The notes beneath the pieces are model-generated. The model was not told the DNA's origin, made no database searches, and worked only from the letters and a program-made list of their open reading frames with translations. Below, piece by piece: positions 1-10,964 of a DNA stretch of 11,013 nt (the stretch's first letter is position 1; each line of letters opens with the position of its first letter). Position numbers and translations under genes: made by a program. The DNA is taken from NCBI GenBank assembly GCA_002256595.1, contig NOLC01000194.1, forward strand, positions 1-11,013, given 5' to 3'. This DNA comes from Methanosaeta sp. NSP1 (GTDB lineage Archaea > Halobacteriota > Methanosarcinia > Methanotrichales > Methanotrichaceae).

Positions 1-489
1 GGCAGAGCTTGGAAGTTTGCAAACGATATCGATACAGATGCCATTATCCCCGGGCGCTATCTGGTTATAAATGAGCCGAAGGAGCTGGCAGAGCATCTCT
101 TTGAAGGCGTCCGCCCGGAGATGGCGGGGGAGGTCAAAGAGGGAGACTATGTGGTGGGCGGGGAGAACTTCGGATGCGGCTCCTCCCGAGAGCACGCCCC
201 TCTGGCCCTCAAGGGCGCGGGCGTCAAAGCAGTGGTCGCCAAATCCTTTGCCAGGATATTCTTCCGAAACTCCATCAACATCGGCCTGCCTCTGTTCATC
301 TGCTCGGATGTGGATAGAGTGGCCGACGGCTCGGAGATAGAGATAGATATGGCCGGCGGGGTCATAGAAAACAGGTCCCGCCATGAGTCCTACAGGACTA
401 TGCCTCTGCCGGATTTTCTTCAAGAGATTGTGGAGGCGGGCGGCCTGGTGGAATATACCAGGCGACAGGTTAGAGAGGTAAAGGCATGA
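1..489 (+). CDS. leuD: 3-isopropylmalate dehydratase small subunit (LeuD/HacB family), 5'-truncated
   Basis: The gene is open from the first base and ends at TGA 487-489, giving 162 visible residues. By comparison with the roughly 165-170 aa archaeal family, only a few N-terminal codons are missing. It is the swivel-domain subunit of an aconitase-family hydro-lyase, which pairs with a large [4Fe-4S] subunit (not in the window) to interconvert 2- and 3-isopropylmalate in leucine synthesis. Visible signatures are [13 protein letters not shown] (residues 9-21 of the fragment), [13 protein letters not shown] (54-66) and [11 protein letters not shown] further on. The substrate loop reads YLVI (20-23). 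Archaeal isopropylmalate isomerases usually have YLV-x here and methanogen homoaconitases YLRT, so LeuD is favoured over the coenzyme B enzyme HacB. The stop overlaps the next start (ATGA), so the two genes are translationally coupled. The family call is near certain and the substrate fairly likely. Confidence 0.9.
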   Translation, partial: GRAWKFANDIDTDAIIPGRYLVINEPKELAEHLFEGVRPEMAGEVKEGDYVVGGENFGCGSSREHAPLALKGAGVKAVVAKSFARIFFRNSINIGLPLFICSDVDRVADGSEIEIDMAGGVIENRSRHESYRTMPLPDFLQEIVEAGGLVEYTRRQVREVKA

Positions 490-1610
490 AATACAATGTA
501 CCGGTTATCCCCGGAGACGGCATAGGTCCTGAGATCGTAGCCGAGGGCTGCAAAGTCCTGGAGGCGGCGGCAGACAAATACAGCTTTTCACTGGACTGGA
601 AGGAGTACTCCCTGGGAGCGGAGCACTATCTGGAGACAGGCGAGCTGGTCGCGGAGGATACTTTAAAAGAGCTGTCAAAGTACCCTGCCATCTTCCTGGG
701 AGCCATCGGCGACCCGCGGGTCAAGCCCGGCATACTGGAGAAGGGGGTCCTCCTGACCATGCGCTTCTACTTCGACCAGTATATCAACCTGCGTCCGGTG
801 AAGCTGCTGGAGGGGGTCTGGACTCCGCTCAAGGACAAGACTCCCCAAGACATAGACTTCGTTGTGGTTCGCGAGAACACGGAGGACTTTTACATCGGCA
901 TAGGCAGCCGGGCCCGTCGGGGCAAGAGCCATGCCGACTTTGAGATCAAGCGCAGCCTCTATAATATCAAGTTCGGCCTGGATATCGATTCCGATAGCGA
1001 GGAGATCGGCTACCAGATCGGAGAGGTGAGCCGCGAAGGATGCAGCCGGGTGATAAAATATGCCTTTGATCTGGCCATGAAGCGCCGCCATCAGGTCTCT
1101 TCTGTGGACAAGGCCAATGTGCTCAGCGACATCTATGGCTTCTGGAGGGAGGTCTTCCTGGATGTGGCCGCCGGCTACCCCCAGGTCAAGCACGACTTCA
1201 ACTTCGTGGATGCCATCACCATGTGGTTTGTCAAGAATCCGGAGTGGTTTGATGTGGTGGTGGCTCCCAATATGTTCGGGGACATAATCACCGACCTTGG
1301 AGCCATGATCCAGGGAGGCCTCGGCCTGGCGCCGGGCGCAAACCTCAATCCGGACGGGACGAGCATGTTCGAGCCCATACATGGCTCTGCTCCCAAGTAC
1401 AAGGGCCAGAACAAGGTCAATCCGCTGGCCACCATATGGGCCGGTGCATTGCTTTTAGAGCACCTGGGCCAGCCCCGGGCCGCCTCGGATATCGTCACCG
1501 CCATCGAGCGGAACTTAATAGAAGGCAGGATAAAGACCTACGATCTGGGAGGCAGCTCGACCACATCCGAGGTCGGCTCGGAGATTGCTCGCCTTGTGGG
1601 GCTGGTATAG
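486..1610 (+). CDS. leuB: 3-isopropylmalate dehydrogenase-like decarboxylating dehydrogenase (isocitrate/isopropylmalate family)
   Basis: A 374 aa beta-decarboxylating dehydrogenase, predicted to oxidise and decarboxylate 3-isopropylmalate after the LeuD step. The N-terminus has IPGDGIGPE (8-16). Substrate residues are R93, R103 (NLRP 101-104) and R129 in RENTED (129-134). Catalytic Y136, K209 (VDKANVL), D242, D266 and D270 (FGDIITD) are all present. L89-L90 align with the leucines that hold the isopropyl group in LeuB, and the Ser-x-Asn of isocitrate dehydrogenase is absent. In the cofactor loop, [14 protein letters not shown] (299-312) has K304, Y305 and V311 where E. coli NADP-isocitrate dehydrogenase has K344, Y345 and V351; NAD-type LeuB usually has Asp-Ile. 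It is longer than the ~330 aa methanogen LeuB and carries extra sequence around 140-182. The ATG overlaps the leuD stop. Homoisocitrate or tartrate-type activity cannot be excluded, so the symbol is a best guess. Confidence 0.82.
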   Translation: MKYNVPVIPGDGIGPEIVAEGCKVLEAAADKYSFSLDWKEYSLGAEHYLETGELVAEDTLKELSKYPAIFLGAIGDPRVKPGILEKGVLLTMRFYFDQYINLRPVKLLEGVWTPLKDKTPQDIDFVVVRENTEDFYIGIGSRARRGKSHADFEIKRSLYNIKFGLDIDSDSEEIGYQIGEVSREGCSRVIKYAFDLAMKRRHQVSSVDKANVLSDIYGFWREVFLDVAAGYPQVKHDFNFVDAITMWFVKNPEWFDVVVAPNMFGDIITDLGAMIQGGLGLAPGANLNPDGTSMFEPIHGSAPKYKGQNKVNPLATIWAGALLLEHLGQPRAASDIVTAIERNLIEGRIKTYDLGGSSTTSEVGSEIARLVGLV

Positions 1611-1621
1611 GCCCCACAGGG
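1592..1621 (+). terminator. Stable hairpin over the leuB stop codon, possible terminator or 3'-end structure
   Basis: Bases 1592-1602 pair with 1611-1621 over 11 bp with a single G-U (T1594:G1619). The core TGTGGGGC/GCCCCACA is perfect. The 8-nt loop TGGTATAG includes the leuB stop TAG (1608-1610). A short T run (1629-1632) follows 7 bases later. This could end or stabilise the leuD-leuB transcript. It is not a textbook intrinsic terminator, because the T run is short and not immediately adjacent. Confidence 0.5.
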
Positions 1622-1651
1622 AAAAAGCTTTTATGGGGGATGCTTTTATTG
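1622..1651 (+). promoter_or_regulatory. Candidate tandem TATA-box promoter region for tRNA-Lys and the rpo operon
   Basis: The octamer GCTTTTAT occurs at 1627-1634 and again at 1642-1649. The first copy is preceded by the A-rich GAAAAA (1621-1626), which resembles an archaeal BRE. With the usual spacing of about 25 bases, starts would fall near 1655 and 1670, both upstream of the tRNA 5' end at 1697. This is the most AT-rich stretch before the tRNA and the only place I see for its promoter. The match to a canonical TTTATATA box is partial, so this is a suggestion. Confidence 0.42.
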
Positions 1652-1696
1652 CCAATTGCGTGCAGCAGAAATGGCCTAGGACATGCCAGGCAGCGG

Positions 1697-1787
1697 GGGC
1701 TCGTAGCTCAGTTAGGCAGAGCGTCTGGCTTTTAAATTTTTGCATGAAGATACCAGGTGGTCGAGGGTTCAAATCCCCCCGAGCCCG
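1697..1787 (+). tRNA. tRNA-Lys (anticodon UUU) with 17-nt intron
   Basis: The full cloverleaf can be drawn. The acceptor stem GGGCTCG (1697-1703) pairs perfectly with CGAGCCC (1780-1786), with discriminator G1787. U8 and A9 are followed by the D stem GCTC/GAGC (1706-1709, 1719-1722) and a D loop with the G18-G19 pair. The anticodon stem TCTGG (1724-1728) pairs with CCAGG (1753-1757). The anticodon is TTT at 1731-1733, reading AAA and AAG lysine codons. The T loop is TTCAAAT (1768-1774). After removing the intron (1735-1751) the tRNA is 74 nt. CCA is not encoded, as is common in archaea. The T stem has an A-C mismatch (A1764/C1778). The gene ends 54 nt before rpoH, so cotranscription with the polymerase operon is plausible. 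Confidence 0.96.
1735..1751 (+). other. Archaeal tRNA intron at canonical position 37/38, bulge-helix-bulge
   Basis: The intron follows A37 (1734), and A38 is 1752. The central 4-bp helix pairs C1729-T1732 with G1746-G1749 (three Watson-Crick pairs plus one G-U). It is flanked by 3-nt bulges at 1733-1735 and 1750-1752, which place the cuts at 1734/1735 and 1751/1752 in the standard position within each bulge. This is the substrate of the archaeal splicing endonuclease EndA. The inner stem is weak: only A1736-T1745 and T1737-A1744 pair before a 6-nt loop. Confidence 0.87.
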
Positions 1788-1841
1788 TTTGGAGTTCCTT
1801 TGAGCCTGCATGCTGCACCATTCCCTTTAAAGGTGGTTCCA

Positions 1842-2078
1842 GTGACCAAATTTGCCATAAGAGATCATGAGACGGTTCCGGAGCATATTCTGCTCACCCC
1901 GGAGGAGGCTGACGGGGTGCTGAAGGCATTCGGCATAACCGCCCCACAATTGCCAAAAATTCATGTGGCCGACCCCGCGGCCAAGGAGATCGGGGCCAAG
2001 GTGGGCGACATAATCAAGGTAGTTCGAAAGAGTACTACAGCCAGGCAATCTATCTTCTACCGGCTGGTAATAGATTAA
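1842..2078 (+). CDS. rpoH: DNA-directed RNA polymerase subunit H (Rpb5 C-terminal homologue)
   Basis: A 78 aa protein, the normal length for archaeal RpoH, which corresponds to the C-terminal domain of eukaryotic Rpb5 and sits at the jaw of the polymerase near downstream DNA. Visible family features are the VPEHILLTPEEA segment near the N-terminus, LPKI followed by a DP-x-A-K segment in the middle, the GAKVGDIIKVVRKS core, and a C-terminal segment ending FYRLVID. I chose GTG at 1842 because AGGTGGT (1831-1837) lies four bases upstream and the protein then begins at the family's usual point. Longer in-frame starts would run into the tRNA gene or place the start inside the ribosome binding site. 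It is the first protein gene of the RNA polymerase operon; its TAA (2076-2078) abuts the ribosome binding site of rpoB''. Confidence 0.94.
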   Translation: MTKFAIRDHETVPEHILLTPEEADGVLKAFGITAPQLPKIHVADPAAKEIGAKVGDIIKVVRKSTTARQSIFYRLVID

Positions 2079-2089
2079 AGGTGGTCTTT

Positions 2090-3580
2090 TTGCTCGATAG
2101 AAATGTTCTTTATAGCTCCTATTTTACCAGGGATAAGCTGGTCCACCATCATATAAACTCATTTAATGATTTTATAGATAAGGGACTGCAGAAGGTCATA
2201 GATGAGGTCGGAATAATAGAGACCAACATCGAGAATACCTATGTCAAGCTGGGCAAGATCCGGGTGGAGAAGCCCATGGTGCGCGAGGCAGACGGCTCCA
2301 TCGAGAGGCTCTATCCCAATGATGCCCGGCTGCGCAATTTATCCTATTCCTCTCCCATCAAGCTGGAGATGACCATAGTGGAGGGAGAGACAGAGAAGGA
2401 TCTGGTGGAGGCGGACATAGGCACTCTGCCTATAATGCTCAACTCCAAGATCTGCAATCTTTACGGACTGTCAGCCGACGAGATGATAACTTACGGCGAG
2501 GATCCTTCCGATCCGGGCGGCTACTTCGTGGTCAATGGCTCGGAGAGGGTTATCATGACCCTGGAGGATCTGGCTCCCAACAAGATACTGGTGGAGTACA
2601 ACCAACGCTACGATGAGAACATCGAGGTGACCAAGGTCTTCTCCCAGAGGCAAGGATACCGCTCTCTGGTCATTGTGGAGCGGGGACGGCGGTCCATACT
2701 GGAAGTGTCCTTCCCCTCCGTCTCAGGAAGGATCAACTTCGTGACCCTGCTGCGATCCCTGGGCCTGGAAACGGATATGGATATAGTGAGGAGCGTATCG
2801 GACAATCCCGAGATCATCAAGTTCATGCTGGAGAACCTGGAGGAGGCGGAGGTATCCACCATGGATGAGGCCCTGGAGAAGATCGGCTCGCGTGTGGCCG
2901 CCGGACAGGCCAAGGAGTACCAGAAGAAGAGGGCGACATATGTCCTGGACCGCTACCTACTGCCCCATATCGGTGTTGATGAGAAGGACCGCTATGCTAA
3001 AGCACTTTTCCTCTCCCGAATGGCCGAGGCCTGCTTCGAGCTGGCCCTGTCCAAGCGCGGTGAGGACGATAAGGACCACTACTCCAATAAGAGGCTCAAG
3101 CTCTCCGGAGACCTGATGGAGGACCTCTTCCGGGTGGCCTTCAACCGTCTCACCCGGGACATAAAATACCAGTTGGAGAGGGCCAGCATGAGGAACAGGG
3201 ATCTGAATGTGGTTACAACCGTCCGGGCAGACGTCCTCACCGAGAGGATGATCCATCCCCTGGCCACGGGCAACTGGGTGGGCGGGAGGACAGGCGTCTC
3301 CCAGCTCTTGGACCGCACGGACTATATGGCCACCCTCTCTCACCTGCGCCGGGTGATATCGCCGCTATCCCGTTCTCAGCCCCACTTCGAGGCCAGGGAT
3401 CTGCATGCCACCCAATGGGGGCGCATCTGCCCCAGCGAGACCCCGGAGGGGCCAAACTGCGGCCTGGTGAAGAACTTCGCCCAGGGCGTGGAATTGTCCA
3501 AGGGCGCTGATGATTCGGCGAGCGTCAAGAAGATCCTGTTTGATTTGGGAGTTGAAGCAGTAGGTGGTAATATTGGATGA
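2090..3580 (+). CDS. rpoB2: DNA-directed RNA polymerase subunit B'' (N-terminal half of B)
   Basis: A 496 aa protein forming the N-terminal half of the second-largest polymerase subunit, covering the protrusion, lobe and fork. The split of B into B'' and B' is known from most methanogens, Archaeoglobus and halophiles. Visible motifs include the N-terminal [15 protein letters not shown], the [10 protein letters not shown] segment, [20 protein letters not shown], and [19 protein letters not shown] (441-459) near the C-terminus, which is a hallmark of the B family close to the active centre. I chose TTG at 2090 because AGGTGGT (2079-2085) lies four bases upstream, as at rpoH. An in-frame GTG at 2081 lies inside that ribosome binding site and is less likely; using it would add three residues. 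The TGA (3578-3580) overlaps the start of rpoB' by eight bases. No frameshift or intein is seen, so this is a natural gene split. Confidence 0.96.
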   Translation: MLDRNVLYSSYFTRDKLVHHHINSFNDFIDKGLQKVIDEVGIIETNIENTYVKLGKIRVEKPMVREADGSIERLYPNDARLRNLSYSSPIKLEMTIVEGETEKDLVEADIGTLPIMLNSKICNLYGLSADEMITYGEDPSDPGGYFVVNGSERVIMTLEDLAPNKILVEYNQRYDENIEVTKVFSQRQGYRSLVIVERGRRSILEVSFPSVSGRINFVTLLRSLGLETDMDIVRSVSDNPEIIKFMLENLEEAEVSTMDEALEKIGSRVAAGQAKEYQKKRATYVLDRYLLPHIGVDEKDRYAKALFLSRMAEACFELALSKRGEDDKDHYSNKRLKLSGDLMEDLFRVAFNRLTRDIKYQLERASMRNRDLNVVTTVRADVLTERMIHPLATGNWVGGRTGVSQLLDRTDYMATLSHLRRVISPLSRSQPHFEARDLHATQWGRICPSETPEGPNCGLVKNFAQGVELSKGADDSASVKKILFDLGVEAVGGNIG

Positions 3581-5402
3581 GGCTTTGAGTTCCGGAGCGC
3601 GGGTTTATGTCAATGGAGAGATCATAGGGCATCACGAGGATCCCAAAATGCTGGTGGCCAATCTGCGCCGCCTGCGCCGCTCCGGCAGCATCAGCAGCCA
3701 GATGAATGTGGCCTACTTCGAGGGCACCAATGAGATCTTCATGAACACCGACTCCGGCCGGGCCAGAAGGCCGCTCATTGTAGTCGAGAACGGTAGGTCC
3801 CAGGTCACCGAGGAGCATGTATCCAAGATCAAGAGCGGGGAGATTACTTTTTCCGATCTGGTCTCCTCAGGACTGGTGGAGTATCTGGATGCAGAAGAGG
3901 AGGAGAACACCCTTATCGCCATCTGGGAGGAGGACTTAACGCCCGACCACACCCATCTGGAGCTGGACCCGTCGCTTATATTGGGCATAGCAGCCGGCCT
4001 GGTTCCCTATCCTGAGCACAACGCCAGCCCCAGGAATACCATGGGAGCGGGAATGGTAAAGCAGTGCCTGGGCATGTCCACAGCCAACATGCGCCTGCGG
4101 CCGGACACAAGAGGGCATTACCTCAACAGCCCCCAGAGAGGGATAGTGCGGACCAAGACCTCCGGAGCCGTAGGCTTTGAGGAGAGGCCGGCCGGCCAGA
4201 ACTTCGTGGTGGCCGTCCTGGCCTACGAGGGCTACAACATTGAGGATGCCCTGGTCATGAACCGCGGCTCCATCCAGCGTGGCCTGGCCCGCAGCCACTT
4301 CTTCCGGGTTTCCGAAGGTGAGGAGCGAAAGTATCCCGGCGGTCAGGAAGACAAGTTCGAGATACCCGACGCGGAGGTGAGAGGCGCCCGCGGAAGCGAA
4401 ACCTACGATCAGCTCGACGCCGACGGCCTGGTCAACCCCAATTCCTATGTTGGCCCCAATGATGTGCTCATAGGCAAGACCAGCCCGCCCCGTTTCCTGG
4501 AGGAGCCCTCCGAGTTCGGGCTAACTGTACAGCAAAGGCGGGATACGTCGGTTAACATGCGTTCCAACGAGAGGGGAGTCGTGGATATGGTCATCCTCAC
4601 CGAGTCCCAAAACGGCAACCGCCTGGCCAAAGTGAAGACCAGAGACCAGCGCGTTCCGGAGCTGGGAGACAAATTTGCCTCCCGTCATGGCCAGAAGGGC
4701 GTGGTAGGTCTGATAGTGCCCCAGGAGGATATGCCCTTCACCGAATCAGGCGTTGTGCCTGACCTCCTGCTCAATCCCCATGCCATTCCCTCTCGAATGA
4801 CTGTGGGCCACGTCCTGGAGATGATCGGCGGCAAGGTGGGCTCCCTTGAGGGGCGGTTCATAGATGCCACGGCGTTTTTGGGCGAGAACGAGCCCGACCT
4901 GCGCGGCGCTCTGACCAAGTTCGGTCTCTCCCATACAGGAAGAGAGATACTCTACAACGGGGCCACGGGAGAGCAGATCATGGCCGACCTCTTCGTGGGA
5001 GTGATCCTCTACCAGAAGCTCTACCACATGGTCACAGGCAAGATGCACGCCCGATCCCGGGGTCCGGTGCAGGTCCTGACCCGTCAGCCCACTGAAGGCC
5101 GGGCCCGCGAAGGAGGTCTCCGGTTCGGTGAGATGGAGAGGGATGTGCTCATAGCCCACGGCGCCGCCCTGGCCCTCAAGGAGCGCCTGGTGGATGAGTC
5201 GGATAAGGTGACCGAGCTGGTATGCAGCCATTGCGGCATGATCGCCATCCACGATAGGCGCAGAAATGTGGACTTCTGTCCCACCTGCGGCGCGGATACG
5301 GAGATCTATCCGGTGGAGATGAGCTATGCCTTCAAGCTGCTGCTCGACGAGATAAAATCATTAGGTGTAGCGCCGCGGCTGATCCTGGAGGACGCGGTTT
5401 AG
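3573..5402 (+). CDS. rpoB1: DNA-directed RNA polymerase subunit B' (C-terminal half of B)
   Basis: A 609 aa protein forming the C-terminal half of subunit B: external domains, hybrid-binding region, wall, anchor and clamp. Visible motifs are [30 protein letters not shown] (367-376) with the conserved basic residues near the active site, the [13 protein letters not shown] hybrid-binding segment, and [19 protein letters not shown] with FGEMERD. The C-terminal clamp carries a zinc ribbon, C551-x2-C554 and C569-x2-C572. I chose TTG at 3573 because AGGTGGT (3562-3568) precedes it by four bases; GTG at 3564 sits inside that site. Translation starts inside the end of rpoB'', implying coupled synthesis of the two halves. 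The TAG stop (5400-5402) shares two bases with the ribosome binding site of rpoA'. Confidence 0.96.
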   Translation: MDEALSSGARVYVNGEIIGHHEDPKMLVANLRRLRRSGSISSQMNVAYFEGTNEIFMNTDSGRARRPLIVVENGRSQVTEEHVSKIKSGEITFSDLVSSGLVEYLDAEEEENTLIAIWEEDLTPDHTHLELDPSLILGIAAGLVPYPEHNASPRNTMGAGMVKQCLGMSTANMRLRPDTRGHYLNSPQRGIVRTKTSGAVGFEERPAGQNFVVAVLAYEGYNIEDALVMNRGSIQRGLARSHFFRVSEGEERKYPGGQEDKFEIPDAEVRGARGSETYDQLDADGLVNPNSYVGPNDVLIGKTSPPRFLEEPSEFGLTVQQRRDTSVNMRSNERGVVDMVILTESQNGNRLAKVKTRDQRVPELGDKFASRHGQKGVVGLIVPQEDMPFTESGVVPDLLLNPHAIPSRMTVGHVLEMIGGKVGSLEGRFIDATAFLGENEPDLRGALTKFGLSHTGREILYNGATGEQIMADLFVGVILYQKLYHMVTGKMHARSRGPVQVLTRQPTEGRAREGGLRFGEMERDVLIAHGAALALKERLVDESDKVTELVCSHCGMIAIHDRRRNVDFCPTCGADTEIYPVEMSYAFKLLLDEIKSLGVAPRLILEDAV

Positions 5403-5410
5403 GTGGAAGT

Positions 5411-9183
<3,773 letters not shown>

Positions 9184-9193
9184 GGTAATAACA

Positions 9194-9502
9194 ATGATAA
9201 ACGTAGATAGAGCTCTTAGGAGTTCCATTAGAACCGGAAAAGTGGTGCTGGGATCGAACGGGACCGTCGAATCGGGAATTGGCGGACAGGCAAAGCTCAT
9301 AGTTTATGCCGTGGATTGCCCTGCCGATGTGAGGATGCAGCTGGAGACCGTAGATGTTCCAGCTTATGCTTACCAGGGAATGGGCAAGGATCTCGGATCT
9401 GCATGCGGAAAACCCTTCTCCGTTGCCGCCTTGGCTATCATTGAGCCAGGGGACTCGGAGATAATGGCACTGCAGCGCGAGATCCGGGGTGTTGTGGCAT
9501 GA
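9194..9502 (+). CDS. rpl30e: Ribosomal protein eL30 (L30e)
   Basis: A 102 aa protein of the L7Ae/L30e kink-turn RNA-binding fold, a large-subunit ribosomal protein. Visible features are the N-terminal VDRALRSSIRTGKVVLGSNGT (4-24), the central KLIVYAVDCPADV, LGSACGKPFSVAALAIIEPG (67-86) and the closing DSEIM. ATG 9194 follows GAGGT (9182-9186), which overlaps the rpoA'' stop, at seven bases. Its stop overlaps the nusA-like start (ATGA 9499-9502). The position between rpoA'' and nusA is the standard archaeal order, which also separates it from other L7Ae-family proteins. Confidence 0.95.
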   Translation: MINVDRALRSSIRTGKVVLGSNGTVESGIGGQAKLIVYAVDCPADVRMQLETVDVPAYAYQGMGKDLGSACGKPFSVAALAIIEPGDSEIMALQREIRGVVA

Positions 9503-9930
9503 GTGAGTTCAAGCTCACCACCGAGGGAATCAGATATATTGCTTTGTTCGAGAGCCTGACCGGCGGCATGGCAAGGGATTGCGTCGTGGATGACGAGAAC
9601 GAGCGCATCATCTTTGTGATCAAGAAGGGAGATATGGGAGCAGCCATAGGCCGGAAGGGCTCGAACATCAACCGGGTAAAGAAGTCGGTAGGAAAGCAGA
9701 TCGAGATAGTCGAGTACAGCGAAGATGTCAAGGAATTCCTGGAGAACCTCTTCCAGCCGGCGGCCATAAAGAATGTCATGGTCGTGAACAAGAACGATAA
9801 GCGATTGGCTTATGTAGAGGTAGCAAATAAGGACAAGGGGATTGCCATCGGCAGAGATGGCCGAAACATATTAAAAGCCAAGATGCTTGCGCAGAGGCAT
9901 CATGGCGTTGATGATATCATAATTCAATAA
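9499..9930 (+). CDS. nusA: NusA-like transcription termination/antitermination factor, two KH domains
   Basis: A 143 aa archaeal NusA homologue. It consists only of the RNA-binding KH pair and lacks the N-terminal polymerase-binding domain and S1 domain of bacterial NusA. The first KH domain carries GAAIGRKG (47-54) and the second GIAIGRDG (114-121), both with the G-x-x-G turn that contacts RNA. Length and domain layout match the archaeal family. Its placement within the RNA polymerase/ribosomal operon supports a role linking transcription to nascent RNA, but the function in archaea is less well defined than in bacteria. The ATG overlaps the rpl30e stop, with GGGGTG (9485-9490) about eight bases upstream. 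A 28-base gap follows before rps12, the largest spacer inside the operon. Confidence 0.95.
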   Translation: MSEFKLTTEGIRYIALFESLTGGMARDCVVDDENERIIFVIKKGDMGAAIGRKGSNINRVKKSVGKQIEIVEYSEDVKEFLENLFQPAAIKNVMVVNKNDKRLAYVEVANKDKGIAIGRDGRNILKAKMLAQRHHGVDDIIIQ

Positions 9931-9958
9931 GGTTTGCGTTTTACTCAAGGTGAAATAA

Positions 9959-10387
9959 ATGGGAAATGGAATTTATGCCGCCAGGAAGCTGGAGGGTGAT
10001 CGGAAGGAGATGAGGTGGAGCGATCCTAAGTACATCCGCAGGATGTCGGGTAGCAAGATGAAGGCTGATCCACTGGCCGGAGCGCCCATGGGAAGGGGAA
10101 TTGTTCTGGAGAAGGTAGGAATTGAGGCCAAGCAGCCCAACTCAGCCATAAGAAAGGCAGTGCGCATTCAGCTCATCAAGAACGGCCGCCAGGTTACGGC
10201 CTTCGCTCCAGGAGACGGGGCCATCGGATTCATAGATGAGCATGACGAGGTCACAGTCGATCGCATCGGCGGGCGTCAGGGGCGGTCCATGGGAGATATC
10301 CCTGGAGTTAGATTCAAGGTTATCGCTGTCAATAATGTCTCCCTGCAGGAGCTTGTACGCGGAAGAAAGGAGAAGCCGGTGAGGTGA
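9959..10387 (+). CDS. rps12: Ribosomal protein uS12
   Basis: A 142 aa small-subunit decoding-centre protein of archaeal length. Visible features are the basic N-terminal extension ([17 protein letters not shown]), [29 protein letters not shown] (53-72), which holds the residues that monitor codon-anticodon pairing, and [17 protein letters not shown] (82-98) with the second decoding loop PGDG. The C-terminal [19 protein letters not shown] (103-121) is typical of archaeal/eukaryotic uS12. ATG 9959 follows AAGGTGA (9947-9953) at five bases. The TGA stop (10385-10387) lies within the ribosome binding site of rps7, so the pair is probably coupled. Confidence 0.97.
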   Translation: MGNGIYAARKLEGDRKEMRWSDPKYIRRMSGSKMKADPLAGAPMGRGIVLEKVGIEAKQPNSAIRKAVRIQLIKNGRQVTAFAPGDGAIGFIDEHDEVTVDRIGGRQGRSMGDIPGVRFKVIAVNNVSLQELVRGRKEKPVR

Positions 10388-10392
10388 GCAAG

Positions 10393-10950
10393 ATGAAGTT
10401 ATTTGGCAAATGGGATCCTGCTGAGGTCGAGGTTGCTGACCTGAGCGTCAAGGGCTATATGAACCTGGCTTCCAAGTCGGTTATGATTTCCGGCGGCAAG
10501 CACGCCAAGCAGCAGTTCAAGAAGTCCGAGCAGCATATCGTAGAGCGCCTGGTAAACAAGCTGATGAGAACGGAGAAGAACACGGGCAAGAAGCTCAAGG
10601 TCTATGGCATTGTCGAGGGCGCTTTCGATATAGTAGCCAAGAAGACCAAGGAGAATCCGCTCTCCGTTCTGGCCAAGGCCATAGCCAATGCCGGCCCCAG
10701 GGAAGAGGTGGTCCGTCTCAAGTACGGTGGCATCACTGTACCTAAAGCCGTGGATACATCCCCCCAGAGGCGCGTGGACACTGCACTCATGTTCATAGCC
10801 AAGGGCACACATGCTGCCTCCTTTAAGAAGGCCAAGACGGCTGAGGCGGCGCTGGCGGATGAGATCATATCAGCAGCCAACCGCGATGTCAAGAGCTACG
10901 CCATCAACCACAGGGACAGCGTGGAGCGGGTGGCCAAGGCGGCGAGATAA
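10393..10950 (+). CDS. rps7: Ribosomal protein uS7
   Basis: A 185 aa small-subunit head protein that binds the 3' major domain of 16S rRNA and lines the E-site mRNA channel. Visible features are the archaeal N-terminus [53 protein letters not shown] (88-106), [16 protein letters not shown] (117-132) and the closing [19 protein letters not shown] chose ATG 10393 because GAGGTGA (10381-10387) lies five bases upstream and the protein then begins like other archaeal uS7. An in-frame GTG at 10384 lies inside that site and would add three residues. The gene follows rps12 in the conserved order, and TAA (10948-10950) ends the visible operon. Confidence 0.96.
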   Translation: MKLFGKWDPAEVEVADLSVKGYMNLASKSVMISGGKHAKQQFKKSEQHIVERLVNKLMRTEKNTGKKLKVYGIVEGAFDIVAKKTKENPLSVLAKAIANAGPREEVVRLKYGGITVPKAVDTSPQRRVDTALMFIAKGTHAASFKKAKTAEAALADEIISAANRDVKSYAINHRDSVERVAKAAR

Positions 10951-10964
10951 GGCCGCTACTTTCA

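Noticed and set aside
675..1382. Open frame of 235 codons on the minus strand within leuB
   Set aside because: It mirrors the coding frame of a well-supported dehydrogenase, and its low-complexity His/Leu/Gly composition is typical of antisense shadows.
1436..1803. Overlapping short + strand frames running from the end of leuB through the tRNA
   Set aside because: They cross the tRNA gene and the terminal hairpin, have no family resemblance, and are explained by the absence of stops by chance.
1824..1833. Perfect palindrome CCTTTAAAGG just before rpoH
   Set aside because: It has no loop for a hairpin, and half of it is part of the ribosome binding site; an operator role is possible but nothing else supports it.
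1740..1841. Upstream extension of RpoH starting inside the tRNA
   Set aside because: The extra residues have no counterpart in the 78 aa family, and AGGTGGT at 1831-1837 supports the GTG start at 1842.
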